Positions 46,085-58,943 are shown, counted from the stretch's first letter. The stretch is DNA of 64,000 nt from Diploscapter coronatus (GCA_964036155.1 OZ038422.1:26807201-26871200); one strand, 5' to 3'. Numbers and translations are program-made. The notes: generated from the letters alone by a model not told the origin.

Positions 46085-49000
46085 TCAGCTGATCGAGAGG
46101 AGATCGAGGTTCTTGTGCACCATTTGCTCCTTTTGGATGAGATGGGTCACCTGAAAAATTGGATAATCCAAGTAACAAACATTGCTACTTCGATTGAAAA
46201 AAGTGTAAGGGAAAGCTTTTCTATTCACTGCTATTTCGTTAGAATTGAAAACTTTACAATTTTCCAAGAGGGGAACGATTAGTATCCACAAAATTATATT
46301 ATTACAAACAAAAATCTTTTGCGCACAGTGGCATACACCCCCTCCTTAAGGAATACAGTAATTTTCCAAGTTATCATATTTGGCCTTGCCTTATTGAGAG
46401 TGTCAGTGAGTTTGTGGACGCCATGTCCCCACTGGTCGAGGACGTCTGTGGTCGATGACTTTGCACTCAGGTCGACGATTTTCGAGGGCCGATGAATTCT
46501 CCCTTGCACTGCACCAGAGACGATCATTTCGCACAGGAATTTCTCCATTTCCTGCAAAACAAAAATCATTTATTTATTTATTTTCAAAAGTGTGAGTATT
46601 TTTCACATAAATGGAGATTTTTCTTTCGAAGTTTAGAAGATGGTTTTTTCCACAAGTGGGTACATTCCTTCCCAAGTTTTGATGGGAGTATTTCCTCCCA
46701 AGCGTTATTTCTGAGTTCTTATATTTCATCGAATTGGAAGAAAAATAATTGCAGCCCATTTAAAGAACAAGGAAAAATCTGACCAGTTGTATAATTCACC
46801 AGCTTTCTTTTCATTCTTTTCTAAACTTGATGCATTTTACCGCCAATTGATAGTAGTGGATTTTGTTGAATTATATTTAAAAAAAAAAGATGAAAATAAT
46901 TCTAGTCTTACATCGACAGGGAAGTCGATGAGCTCAGCGAGTCTGTCGAAGGAGATGCGAGTGTAGTACTTGGCAATCATCCTGAGGTTCTGCTCGCCCA
47001 CCCTCAGATGGAGATCAGACCAGTGCTTCTCCCCGTCGGGATTCGAGTCGAACACGCCCGTTGCGGTGCTCGACGACGTGCCGCGACGCAGCAGCTTCTC
47101 GTACGTGTTCAGAATCGCGCCCTTCCACGAGATCAGCTCCTGATTGATGAAAAGGTCCAGCAGAGTCTGCAATTTGAGTTTATTTTCAAGAATTGCAAAA
47201 CTAACTTCCTCTATACGGACATAGGCAAGGCTTCATTCAGATCTTTCGTATGTACCCTCCCCCCTTAGGCCAAAACGATCCGCTAAATTCATGTTATGCG
47301 CCTCCTTTTAGATCACTTTTCTATAGAAAAATCGTCTTGCGTACCCTCTCCCATAGAATTTCTCGTTCTGGCTGAAAGACTGCCTCCTAGGTATGTCTCT
47401 ATAATTCACTCAAGAACACCACCGCCAATTTGTAAAATTCACCCAACTTTTCCGTTTCTACGCCTGCAGTCATAAATCTTGGGAATTTTATAAACTAGCA
47501 TTGGTCCCTAGTGAACTGTGTAGGAAGCAACACAAGCACAAAGCATTCAACCCTGTTTCGGACCTTGTAATCGGGAACGTTCTCGAGTTCTCTCTGCCCG
47601 GCGACTCTGTTCATCAGATCCCACTGCTCGTTGTCGTACGGCGCCAGAATGCAGTAGATGATGATTCGCTTCAAAGTCTGCAATTTGAACATTTATATCT
47701 TTTCTGACCAATAGTTCAGATTCCTCCAAAACTAGTCCTGGAGAAAGGCTTGGAATCCCTGACCTCCTTGGATTTGATGGGGTCCTGGTTGATTTTGTTG
47801 GTGTCGAAGACGGCCCTGTAGTGCTTGCAGATGTCGAGATACGAGCGGTCGTTAAGCGCGATGCGGATCATCAGCTCGTAGTACTTCAGCTTCATGTCTT
47901 GGATCTGCAAATTCCATCTTTCTTTTTTCAAGAATGAATAAAGGAGCACCTCATCCTTGTCCGAGTTGAAGAACTTGACGTTGATTTTCTTGGAGATGAT
48001 GGACGCGCGAACGAAGTCGGAACGGGCCAAGGACAGACGCATCTGCTCCAGCAGGTATTGCACCTGTAAAATTCAGCATTATCTTGGGTTCATTGTATAA
48101 TTCATTCTCCTTTTTTACTTTTAATAATCCCATAATTGGGTGAGTGTGAACAATGGAATGTCGTTTTCTGGCCTCCTATATAATTCACCAGTTCATCATA
48201 ACCACCAATTGTAAAGTTCATCAGTTATTTTTCTTTTTCCTACGCTCCACACACACACCTTCATAAAGCTTGATGAATTTCACAAATGACAGTTATGGGG
48301 AATTGTCGACTATAAGCGAGCCTTATTTTATGAATGGATTTTCCAGCCATACCTTCTCCTGAATCTGCATGGATCCGTACGTCTCGACCTGCAGTTCGAG
48401 GAGCATGTCGCAGGCCTCGTTGGTTCTGCCCTCAGATTCGAGTTTTTTGACGACGAGCTGAGTGAGTCTGGCCCGCTCGACCTCCACGTAGATCTTGCCT
48501 GCAGTGACTGTGCGCAGCGTGTCGATCAGCTTCATGCGCAGTTCCTCTGTGGGCATCTTCTCGACCATCTCGCAGCAGTCCCGCACCATCTTCGCAATGG
48601 CGACTTTGATGAGCAGCCTCTTCTTGCTGTACGACATGATCGTATCGCACAGCAAGTCCCATAGCTGGCCCTCGAAGCACAGTTTCACCTGAACGAGTTC
48701 ATCACTTTGCAATCGACATATCTCATTCTTTTTCAGCTAAAGTTCCCCCAAAAACACTTTTAATACTCCAACCCCCAATTTCGACCTCTAAATCATCCTC
48801 AGTATATGGAAAATCCCTGTGATATTTTTATCCCAACTTTTCAAGAATATAGGGCGTTTTATAACAAAAATTAAGAGGGTCGTTCTATAATAAAGTGAGA
48901 CGAATTGCAACAACGAGGAATTGACACGAAGCTTTCTTCGTTGCAAAACGTCTCACTTCTGTATCAATCGTTCTACATCCATTTTTCAATTGGTTTCCCG

Positions 49001-49469
49001 AAATTCCCTAACTTGCATGCTTCCTACCATGTGTCTGAGAATGCGTGTGTTGCTGTGCATGTCGGAGCCGAGGCGAGTGAGCTTCTCGAGCTGGGCGAGG
49101 GACTCGACGGCCCCTGCCGAGTTGCCTTTCGCGGCCATGTCATTGGCCTTCTGAATCGCCTCATCTACCTGCTCCTTGTAGTCGATCTCCATCTTGAACA
49201 GGCGACCATCGCCTCCCTGAATTTCTTTTTTTTTAAATTGAATTGAAGACTTTTTAACTAAGATTGTTTGGAAACAGCTAGATAAGGATTTGATATATTA
49301 TCTTATGATATCACGAGATACTTTGAATTCTCCAACTTTTCTCGAATTTTTAGATTTTTCAATTGTCCTCTACCTGAGCAGCCAGATGAGCCAGCTCCTC
49401 GATGTCGGTCCTCTCTTCTCCCACCTCGACAGGGTCCACCATCACAGCGTCGCCCTTGTCGCCGGCCAT
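46085..49469 (-). CDS. rpn-5: 26S proteasome lid subunit RPN5 (PSMD12)
   Basis: Nine exons, all phase 0, give 490 residues: 49469-49374, 49216-49028, 48688-48353, 48063-47950, 47904-47764, 47677-47564, 47166-46912, 46551-46390, 46150-46085. RPN5 is a PCI-domain scaffold of the proteasome regulatory lid. The sequence shows the TPR-like helical body (KLCFEGQLWDLLCDTIMSYS, QYLLEQMRLSLARSDFVRA, KYYELMIRIALNDRSYLDIC), the PCI region (LLDLFINQELISW through MIAKYYTRISFDRLAELIDF) and the conserved end (LNK, VTHLIQKEQMVHKNL). Intron 8 has no GT donor in phase; AAG|GCAAGG gives a GC-AG intron and restores the family C-terminus. An ATTTTCAG acceptor 10 nt before the ATG suggests trans-splicing. It is somewhat longer than human PSMD12 (456 residues). 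Confidence 0.95.
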
Positions 49470-50117
49470 TTTATCAGAACTGAAAATTCGCAAAATTAAG
49501 GACAAATTCAAGGAAGAAGAAAAGACATTTTCAAAAACGATGACAATGAATTCAGCCAGAAATGAATTGCAAACGCGAAACACAAAAGTGGGCGGAGTTG
49601 AAACTGGCAATTTGAAAAAAGCAAGACGACAAGCCATACGAAATATAGGGTAGGGTAGGGGAAAGGTATTTATGTTTCTTTTCCAATAGTATTCCATCGT
49701 CTTGTTTTTTCAGGTTGCCGCTGAATTAGGTGCTAGAGTAAAAGCACACGGCGATTCCTCGCTCACTGCAACATGCAACTGATGTCCAAAAATACAGTAC
49801 CGAATGAAAAAGCTTTTGCTAAACACTCGTCATTTATGCATTTCTTTTTCATGAACTTTGAAAAGAGGGAGCGCATGTGCCGTTGAAATATAAAATCTCA
49901 AGTGCTGTTCTTTAGGAGTGAAACAAAACGCAATTTTGGAATAAAAAATCGAAAATTGCTACTTTTTGCGCGTATAGAAAATGAGTCATTTTTCATTTTC
50001 ATCAGGTAACCGAAAGTCCACAATACATCCGAGTGTAGCTTTTTCATCACAGGCCACATAGAATGCAAATAACGAAAGAATTAAAACAATTTATTGATTA
50101 ATCTACTACAGACAAAT
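49470..50117. other. Intergenic between TMEM216 and RPN5
   Basis: Contains the TMEM216 3' UTR with AATAAA on the minus strand (50090-50095), about 23 nt past its stop, and the RPN5 promoter or leader region. No exon was recognised. Confidence 0.5.
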
Positions 50118-51043
50118 TCATGTAGATCCAACACTCAATGTTGCACATAGAATCAATGCTATGATTGATTCAACGATAACTAATAGAGATTCGCAGCCAA
50201 CTAGAACTGCTTCGATAAGGAGTACTGTAATTTGTGTAATTTGACTATCTTCTTCGAACTAGAAGGAACAAGCTTACCATAGTTCTGAAATATTCCAAGA
50301 TATGTGCAAATAAGTAGAACCGCTGCACTAATCATCAACGACAAAACTAGGAATGTTGGGGTTTGCGTTAAATTTCCTCGAGATCCTAAAGATAACATTA
50401 AAAAGCACCCATTTTTATAAGCAAAATGATGCAAGCTACCCCAAGCAATTCGGACAATTTCTAATGGAGCAAAGAATAGCAGAATGAGAAATTCCATAAC
50501 TCGGACATGGCCTACATAAGGCAATATTTCTCCTTAATGCAAATATTTTTCATAGTTCCTCTAATAAGATATTTTACCTTTGTAAAAGTACAGCAATAAC
50601 ATAACAACGAAGAATATCACAGCGAATGGTCTATGACAATGCAGAAGCACTTGATATGAAAGTGAAGATCTCTGAATTTCATTATTTCTTAAATTCTATA
50701 AAAGTGGACAACTCGGAAACCGCGAGACCATGAGATATCGAGAAATAGTGTAGACAAAGAAAGCCTATCATCCCCCATACTCTACTCTAGCCCTATACTA
50801 TTTCGCCTATGTCTCGTGCCTCGTGGTCTTGCAGTTTCTAAATAGCCCTAAATAGGATATTTTAAAATTCGACAACTTACAACATTCGAAATGGTCATTT
50901 CCTGGGATTCGCAACCATGCAATAAATGAAAGAAAGAAGAAGCTTAGTGACCACGCTATAAATGGTTGCCATAGCAACGCGACTACTTTCGTAAACATAC
51001 TCAGTTCAGTCAAATGCATGTCTTTATTCACATCGTATTTCAT
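50118..51043 (-). CDS. mks-2: TMEM216 (MKS2), ciliary transition-zone membrane protein
   Basis: Five exons give 152 residues: 51043-50987, 50671-50578, 50532-50440, 50385-50278, 50224-50118. Human TMEM216 is about 145 residues. The four-TM Transmemb_17 pattern is clear: VIFFVVMLLLYFYKGEILPY, then LEIVRIAWG joined across an intron to SRGNLTQ (the family EVxRLxxGxxGNL signature), a third TM ending CTYLGIFQNYG, and a fourth TM (VLLIEAVLVGCESLLVIVES). TMEM216 acts with the MKS module that gates ciliary proteins at the transition zone; in nematodes this means sensory neuron cilia. Exon 1 is the weak point: the strong donor at 50880 is out of phase, so a GTAGTC donor at 50986 was chosen, which keeps phase and gives family length. 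It begins 72 nt after the MALT1 stop codon on the same strand. Confidence 0.85.
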
Positions 51044-51115
51044 ATAATAATAATAATAATCTCTTCACCCGTAAATGGAAATGAAATGATAAAATAACCG
51101 TAAAATAGATTTCTA
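51044..51115 (-). promoter_or_regulatory. Intercistronic gap of a probable MALT1-TMEM216 operon
   Basis: Only 72 nt separate the two reading frames. On the minus strand the gap has a U-rich middle (TTTTATCATTTCATTTCCAT), resembling the Ur element known upstream of SL2 acceptor sites in Caenorhabditis operons. No AATAAA and only a weak AG acceptor (AAGAG) are visible, so the exact trans-splice site is uncertain. Confidence 0.55.
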
Positions 51116-53777
51116 TCATTTTAACATCTGAATCCTCGTGATGAGAACGTGGCCTAAAGAGGCTTCTTTCGTGGCTACAACTGTGTTCAGGTCATCTGAC
51201 TTCTTCAACTCTACAGTACATGGCATTTCACCCTAAATTTAAATAGAAATGAGAAAAAATAGCGAAGATCAACCTTACCTTGCATCTTTGTAGATGCGAC
51301 AACAACCAACATAGGGAAACTCCCTCAGAATCATCTTCCACGACTCTTTCTTTGCTCATATGCAAATGCTGAAATATAAACAAGATTTAAGGTGTAAGGA
51401 TTTCATAAATACCGCCGGCTTGTTGAATACGTCGGTGAGGTAACAAAAAATTGAACAATGGACAAGGAAAGGATAGAGATAAGGCTGAATAGGCTAAATC
51501 TGATACCAAAATATGCAACTCGACTTGCTGATCATTCTGGTACTAAATTTATCATAACTAATCCTAACCCCCCACTCTCTCTACATATCCATTTCTCAAT
51601 TCGTTACTCCACCAGCGTATTTAACAATCCATCTTACCTCACTAAATCTGAGATAAGCCCTGTGGCTTAGAGCCTCCTTCGAAAGAGGTCTTTCCACGGC
51701 CAAATCGTCGGTTTCATCTTCGATCAAATCTCCCACAGAAGAGAAAACATAGGCCTTGTTCGTAAAATGACCGCAGAAATCGAACCAGATCGTCACTGTC
51801 AGATTGAGCTCTTCGAATTTCAATCTCACTGGATTGGGTAATTCTAAAATAGAGAAGATTTCCCATAAGTTTTTCTTTCTTAAAAAGATGAAAATACCAT
51901 GCATCAGCCTCCAATGGATGTTGTGATGCTCATAGCTCATCGTGTGCCCGTCGGCCGTCAATTGGTCTGTCAGACTTCTTGGCTTCGTCAACGTCGTCCT
52001 TATCTCCGGAATCTGCATGTCGCTCACTTTCTTGTCGTTTTCGATGTCTCTCAGCACTGCATTCAGCATGTCCAAAACAGGCTGTGGTTGATTCACATAA
52101 TTTTTTAAGTACTTCATGAAGACGCCATTCATTTCCCCTCGAACCTAAGATTCTGTCTTGAATAATAAGTTTCAGAGAATCTTTCCGACTTCATAAGCCC
52201 CTACTCCGCCGCTTGTAGAATAGCCATAAACCACGTTCCGATTTGGCTTATTCTTATTCTTAAACTGCTCTGCATACTCAACGAAAGACCCGATATGTTG
52301 ATATCTGAAAAATCACAATTATTGCAAAACTAAGAGAAGCGAATCACGGTATGAATTTCCTACAAACGTCAAGAATTAACAGATTCAGGTGAGGCACATA
52401 GTCCCTGAACATGTAGAGAACCTGGAAATTTACGACAAACTTCATACAAAAAATTCCTAGGCTTAACTTACCCAATCCATAGAAAGACAATTCTGTGGTT
52501 GATATGCCTCTGCAGGCGCATCTATGGGCAGCAAATAACACTGTCCATTCACTTCGAATCCATGACCCACAAAGTAGAATACAGCTGAAACATATATCAT
52601 TCGTCATGAGTTTCGTTAAATTCCTCACCATAAACTCCATTTCCCAGAAGTCGTCTATATTCCCTCACAACAAATTTCATCTCTTCCAGCGTCAGATCAG
52701 CAAGGACGACAGTTTTGTATTCCATGTCCTGCAGAGCCATAGCTAATGTTTCTGCGTCGCATAATGGGGTGACTAATTCAGGCAAGTGCAAATATATACA
52801 ATTGCTGATGATCAAAGCAACTTTGTCGACTGCAACCAAAGGACCGATTTCATCTTCGGAAGGCTGATTTCCAGCTAAGAGAATAAGGGTTGTTGTAGCT
52901 TTTCATCAGACAAAGAAAATGCATACCTTTTCCAAACTTCTCTATATTCATAATCTGCCGCAAATGATCGTAAGCCCCAGATTTGCACTGATCGCATTTG
53001 TAATCTTCCCTCGTAAAGCTTGAAATGTCGCATTCGTCTGAGTCGAGTGAGGAGGAGAATTGTTTTTCATTTCTTCGGTAGAATTCAGAAAATGTATAGC
53101 CTTCCGGCACTTCGTTCCAAACTCTGCATCTGTACTTGTACAATATCGAACAGTCACATCTAAAATTGCAAAAGAAATTGAACTTTTAAAGTTTCGCTTC
53201 AGAACCTAACAACTTCAAGAATGTACCCTTCAGCGCCCTCGATGATTTCATCATTCCTGTACCAAATAAATCTAGGAGTGGGGAATCCTGCAGCCTTGCA
53301 TTCTATTCGAATGGCCGAATCCGTCACCGACACGACAAAGTGATCGTCTCTCGTCCATCTAACCGGCTCTATAATCGCATAATTTCGTTCGGGATATATA
53401 TATATATCAATTATCAATATCAGTCTTACTATATTTCCTGCATAAAATAAGTTGAGGATTATCCACGATGCCTCCATATAGTTTTGATAAGTTCTGCAGT
53501 CTGTTCAGCAAATCGTACACAGTCTGTCCCCTGTTGCCCCATTGTCGGAGCAGAATTTCCCCGGGGCTCTCCTTCATCTCATATTTGCCCACCTCGTCCA
53601 CACTAAAGCTGATCTTCATTGGCTATCATCATGACTATTTTACCTGGAATAGAAGGGACTGTTCTGATTGACTGAATCGATGAGCTTCTCCCACAGATCC
53701 GTTGTGTTCAGAGCTGCAGCCAATCTATCATAGATTGCCACCGGCAAATCAGCCAGATTAGTCGTTAAACAGGTCAT
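51116..53777 (-). CDS. malt-1: Paracaspase MALT1
   Basis: Twelve exons give 638 residues: 53777-53644, 53608-53430, 53368-53206, 53159-52927, 52874-52629, 52584-52472, 52421-52348, 52304-52190, 52144-51898, 51843-51638, 51368-51279, 51232-51116. Domain order follows MALT1: an N-terminal death domain (QWGNRGQTVYDLLNRL), an Ig domain (SAIRIECKAAGFPTPRFIW), a cysteine-containing spacer, and the paracaspase p20 core (KVALIISNCIYLHLPEL; catalytic His in YFVGHGFE near residue 326; catalytic Cys in LDVCRKF near residue 376). A region like the MALT1 p10/Ig3 part (GVFMKYL; HELPNPVRLKFEEL) is followed by a short C-terminus. Both catalytic residues are present, so an active arginine/lysine-specific protease is expected. 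The exon 2 acceptor could be 6 nt further in (53602). The gene is divergent from ONECUT and likely co-transcribed with TMEM216. Confidence 0.93.
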
Positions 53778-54554
53778 TTTTGTGTCGAGAGGGGGTTACT
53801 GTAGTTTCTGCCAGGTCGTAACGCCTCCATACTTCTTCACTGCACCGCTGCACAATTCAAACTTGCTAGCCCGCTTTCTTCATATCGATTTTTCTCGTCC
53901 CTACTCTCTATCTTTCTGCCTGTCAAACGGCCCCTCCCTTCTCCCTTCTCCTCTCTTTCTCAATAACACTGCGTATCCAACGATGCTATGTATTTGATGC
54001 ATTCAGCCAGAGTGCAGACAGTCAGAGTGCCTCATCTCCATGCATTGCATTCTGCTGCCCTCCTCAATTTCTCTGCCTCTCTAACCCGACCGCCGCACTC
54101 CAGACTTGCGATGCGGTCTCCTTAGACTGCCATATCGATTCGAGTCTAAAATCAATACTTTTTATCGATTTTTTCGAAATTCTTCCGCTTCATTCTCGTG
54201 CCCGAGCCCCGCCCCCAAGTCCCTCTAGAACCGGCCAATCCCATTTTCGATCAATAAATCGATAATACTAATTTTCTGGAGGGGTTTCGAGTTGGGCTGT
54301 GAGTTGAGTGGTTGTGAGGAGATTCGGCAAGTTGTGTGGGGAGGAGTGACATAGTGACGGCCACTGACTGTGATACAATAGATCTTGTTGAATATTTCTT
54401 GCAAATGACATAGTGAACAGCGTGCACAGTTGCAGGTGTGCTTGGCGAGGTGATTTCGATTCATTGCAAACCAGTCTGCCCAATCTGCCCAAACTTGGTG
54501 CCGTCCAAGAGCTGCCTCGGTCCAACCATTCCAATCAGCTTCTAATCTGCTACA
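53778..54554. promoter_or_regulatory. Divergent promoter region of MALT1 and ONECUT
   Basis: 777 bp between the two start codons, pyrimidine-rich on the plus strand. It contains a pair of ATCGAT words near 54131-54177 and another at 53885. No exon was recognised. Shared regulation is possible but inferred only from position. Confidence 0.4.
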
Positions 54555-57500
54555 ATGGAACCGCCTGCAGTCACTTCCAACCCGTCTTCCATTTCCAATT
54601 CGAATGGGTAAGTCAGTGCATAAGGCATACCACTGTGTGACGTCACTCATCTAAATTACTGTATCAGGTTCAGAGGCCGCAGCGACAAACGACACAAGGC
54701 GCAGTCGAATGCCGACTACCTGCAGATCGACCCCAACTCCACGTTCATCAGCTCCAACCCGCGTACTTTTGAGGTATTGCAAATAAATGAACGCACTAGT
54801 ATAAGCGTCAATTTTGCAGGACCTGCCCGAGAACTTCCTGGACACGATCTCCCCGCAGCAGCCCTCGCAGTCGTCGCTGAATCACTCCCTGGCAGAGCAC
54901 ACTTCCAGTCCGCAACTGGCCTCCCTCGCCCCCATGAGCATCTCCAACGAGAGCAGCTCTCACTACGGAATCAACTCCATGGGATCCCAGTACGGGGGGT
55001 CGTCTTCTTTGGATAAGCCGAGGTATGCGAGAGGAATTTAATGGCCATCTGTTTATCATATTCATCCCAACTCGTATACCACATCCTGATTTTGTACTTC
55101 TGTATAAAGCTATAGTTATGCAGAATTTGGGTGTGGTGGTAGTGGTTGTATACTAAAGATAAGATTTGAACGAATAAATTCATGAATGAATTCCAGTTTC
55201 TCCAACGGCCCTGCCGGTCTGCTATCGCCGCTGCACATCGAGAGAAGGCACACCTCCGGCTCGGACTACAATCGATACATCAAAGAGGAGGACAACCTGG
55301 AGACGCACCTGATGATGTCCTCGTCGCAGCAGCAGGACATTGACAGGGAGACGCCGCCCGCCGTCAGCAACGTCGAGCTCGCCTCCACCATGATTGCCAG
55401 CATTATTGGGGAACAGGTACATCTATTATTGAGCCTCTAAAATGACTATGATGTATTTTTGCAGCGCAATTCATCGCCCTCGCCCCGCGCCTATCAGTCC
55501 GGTTCGAAATTCAGCTCGGCGATCAAGGACGAGTCCGAGGGATTGGACGGCGGTCACACGAATGGGGACGGCAGCGACAACCCGAGCTCTGCACATGCAG
55601 CCCCAAAGAGAGCCAAACGAGTCTACTCGACTACAGATGCGAGCGATCCACTCAATGCAGAGATCGACAACGACATCTACATCGATACGAGGGTAAGGAA
55701 ATTCGCACTCATTGTATTATTCACCTTCCTTTTCTTGTGCTCAACGATATTCTCCGAAAAAGGATGAATTATTCCGGGTGTATGTCGCTACGCACCAAAA
55801 ATATCTAGTATGTCACGGCGCACCAAATTGTTGAACTAAAGTATTTCTAGGCGGGGGAATGCATTAAATCCTAATTTCCTATGAAGACATCACATAAAAG
55901 TGAGCAAATTATGCCAGGATTTACTTGAAAATTGTCCATCGCCAAGCTAGGAATAGCAAGTTTATTAAAGTATGTTCAACTAATTTGCGATTTTACTTGA
56001 ATTTATCCTGCCCTACCTTAATCCTCTATCTTACCCTACTCTCACTTACCTACTCCTATCCTATCCTAAAAGTGGATTGTTGTTCTCATAAATACATCCC
56101 ATACTGGAGATGATTTAGTTAAAAAAGAATTGTATAACGTTGAACATTTCTCAAACTTGATATAAAAATGAGGTTTAGTCCTCGAAACATGATTTCTTCT
56201 ATGAATTTATTGTTTTGGTGCGCAGTGACCGTTCCCCAATTATTCACAAAAGAGTCGTCAGCATAGAAGCTCACAGATCTTGATGAATTTACTACATGGA
56301 GGTTTTCGATGACGCTGATCAGGATAGTGAAATCAAAAGGGGCAAAATAGGAACTTGAGCTAGGGAATTTTAAATCGTTTTCCACTCGTATTTTATGTGA
56401 GAAATGAACAAATTCGTAAACATAAGTGAAGAAAAGAGAATTTTCTGCTTCCTGGCCCCTATTTTGCCCCTTTTGATATCAGCATCATTGTGGTCGTCGT
56501 CATCGAAAACCCTTGTGTAGAAATTTTCATCAAGAATTGTGAGTTCTATGTTGACGACTCCCTATCAGTTAGCTAGAATTTGAGATCCTTCAAAAATGAA
56601 GGAATAATGAATATTAATTCAGGAGCTGTGCAAGAGAATTGCCTACGAACTGAAGCAGCACTCGATTCCACAAGCCATCTTCGCCGAGAGAATTCTCTGC
56701 AGAAGTCAGGGCACTCTGTCCGATCTGCTGCGCAACCCAAAGCCATGGAACAAGCTCAAATCTGGAAGGTACGCAAAAATGCTACAGTAATTTGAAATGA
56801 AGTGTTTATTTGTTTCAGGGAAACGTTCCGTCGAATGTTCAACTGGGTGCAGCAGCCGCTGCAGATGCGTCTGGGCATTCTGGACATGTACAAGAGCGGG
56901 GATGCCACCGAAATGAATGGACTGCCCAAAGTGGCGGGAATGAGTCCGCCCACTCCCGCACAGAATGTGAGGCAGTCCAGACGCAGCCACTCGGATGGGG
57001 GCGATCAGTCGGGCAACAAACGACCCAGACTCGTCTTCACCGACATTCAGAAGAGAACCCTTCAGGTGGGAAGCCTTGTTGTGTGTGTGTGGGTGAATTT
57101 TGTAATTCCTTGATTTGAGGCGATCTTCCGCGAGACCCAGCGTCCCTCTCGAGAAATGCAGCAGACGATCGCCGAGCATCTGAGACTGGATCTGTCGACC
57201 GTCGCCAACTTCTTCATGAACGCGCGTCGTCGCAGCCGCAGTGGGCCCAACAACGACGAGCCCGCTCCCTATCAACAGGTTTACCAGTCTTGATTCATCC
57301 ATTCCTCTGCAAGAGCCATTGAGAGCTGTGAGGCAATAAGTTGGTGTGTTGTGATGTGACAGTCTGACAGTCTATTCCCCCATCCCCCATTCATTGCACC
57401 AATCACCCTTCACCAATTCACCCAACACACCTCGTTCCTCGCCCCAGACACCCAGCTATTCACCATCCCTTTGTTATGCTGATGATGCCTTGCTTCATCT

Positions 57501-58943
57501 ATCGAATTCGACGAGTTCACATTCAAAGAGCAAGACGTCATTCCCCCCTATTAACGGTGTGAACGTCTATTCATATTCGTCATTTATACTTATTATTTAG
57601 CGATATGATAAGCAATAATAGGCAATATCAAATCGCTACTATTAATTTCCCTATTTCGCTATATCGTTGTTGGTCTCTCTCTCTCTCTCTAGCAGTTAGC
57701 CTTTATATCGATTCATTCCAAATTAAATTCCTATTCTTGTTTGTAAATGATATATAAGTGCGGCTTAGATCCCCCTACGAATATCTCAATCTAATTCATG
57801 AGTTCATCCATCAATTTTGGTGTAGTCTGTGATTTCTGAGTTCGATACGTTTCATCATCACTCACTTGTTTGTACCTATTTCCCCGATTCCTGATTCGTA
57901 ATCTCTGCAGTCGATTTGCCGTATTGCAGTGCAACAAGCTTCTTCTCGGTTGTTTGTTGATGAGAATAACCCCCCTTTCCATTTTCCGCCTAATCTATTA
58001 GCCCTAAAAATCCCCTCCCCCGATCTGAGCCTGAGAATGAAGCTTTTTGTGCAGTAATCCACCCATTCGTATTCGGACTTGCAGACCTCTACCCTCCTTC
58101 TCTCTCGCCAAATCACCTCCACATTCAAATTCTTATACATTGATTTATCTGTTTTCGATAATCATAGATTTTTAAGCCTCTGAAATAAAAATGTATATCA
58201 CTTTTGATCTTCGATTTGAAACATCGAAAAAAAAAAAAAAAAAAACGAGTATCAGAATTAAAGACAAAAATCTTCTGAATTCAAGCCACAACCACTCTTC
58301 TCACTATCTTTTGCATGGCATGTGCATGTGAATGAAATGCATGAAACGCTGAATGAGTTGTTATTGACAGCCGGCTGGTGTTTGGGGGAGGAAACGTAGA
58401 AAATCATAGAAGTGGCATTTAGTGAGGATAGTGAATAAAGGATAAAGTTCAGGTCCGCCCCATTACGCCTCCTCCTGAGTCGCCTCCCAGGGCGAACGGG
58501 AGTGCTCCACGACAATCCGGGGGCTCCTCGAGGAGACTCCATCCGACCTCTCTCCAGCACGTAGAGGAGTCGGTCAGTTCGGTTGCCGAGTCGGCAATTG
58601 CATACAGCAGAGAGTTGGCTGCTCACGAAGAGAACGGAGAGGACTATAAAGTAATTTTGAAAAGGACACGAAAAATGAAGTAATCGTTGAATTGTAGATG
58701 GAAGAAGAGGAGGGCGAATTGGCAGTGATTCCCGATGACCAGACTGTCGGAGGCATCTACGATCCACAGGATGAAGTGCAGGCGGTAAACATTTAAGAAA
58801 CTTGGAAATTTACGAGGACCTCGATTTAGTCATTGACGCCCTTAGGGGATTCCCCTGTCGATGTAGTGGACCGCGGCCTCATCAAAGAGGAAGATGATGG
58901 AAACGAAGAACCACAGCAAGATGAAGAAGCTGTAGCCAATTGA
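54555..58943 (+). CDS. ONECUT-type CUT-homeobox transcription factor
   Basis: Eleven exons in phase give 586 residues: 54555-54607, 54668-54773, 54820-55022, 55197-55416, 55465-55692, 56623-56768, 56819-57065, 57120-57278, 58453-58650, 58698-58784, 58830-58943. The N-terminal 265 residues are Ser/Pro-rich. A single CUT domain (~267-345) runs from IDTRELCKRIAYELKQHSIP through CRSQGTLSDLLRNPKPW to MFNWVQQPLQMR. A divergent homeodomain (~385-444) runs from NKRPRLVFTDIQKRTLQ through recognition-helix VANFFMNARRRS; Met after the two Phe is typical of ONECUT rather than CUX. The C-terminus is acidic. ONECUT factors are nuclear regulators, pan-neuronal in C. elegans (ceh-48 and relatives). Between exons 8 and 9 (~57361-57560) a Ser/Pro-rich frame might be an alternative 3' exon. 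Confidence 0.93.
56218..56570. mobile_element. Inverted-repeat element in ONECUT intron 5
   Basis: Arms of about 110-130 nt (56218-56350 and 56455-56570) are imperfect complements; each contains an ATCAAAAGGGGCAAAATAGG-like block and a CATCGAAAACC-like block. Divergence is moderate, suggesting an old MITE. The intron (930 bp) is among the longest in the gene. The borders are approximate. Confidence 0.6.
57279..58452. other. ONECUT intron 8
   Basis: Contains a (CT)n run at 57674-57690, a 20-nt A run near 58224-58243 and a possible alternative Ser/Pro-rich exon in the first 300 bp (encoding NSPNTPRSSPQTPSYSP). Otherwise nothing was recognised. Confidence 0.5.

Noticed and set aside
48241..48259. 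Short (CA)n tract
   Set aside because: Too short to be informative; it lies in an RPN5 intron.
50881..50986. Longer TMEM216 first exon using the strong donor at 50880
   Set aside because: It breaks phase with exon 2 and adds an extra membrane segment not found in the family, although RNA evidence could overturn this.
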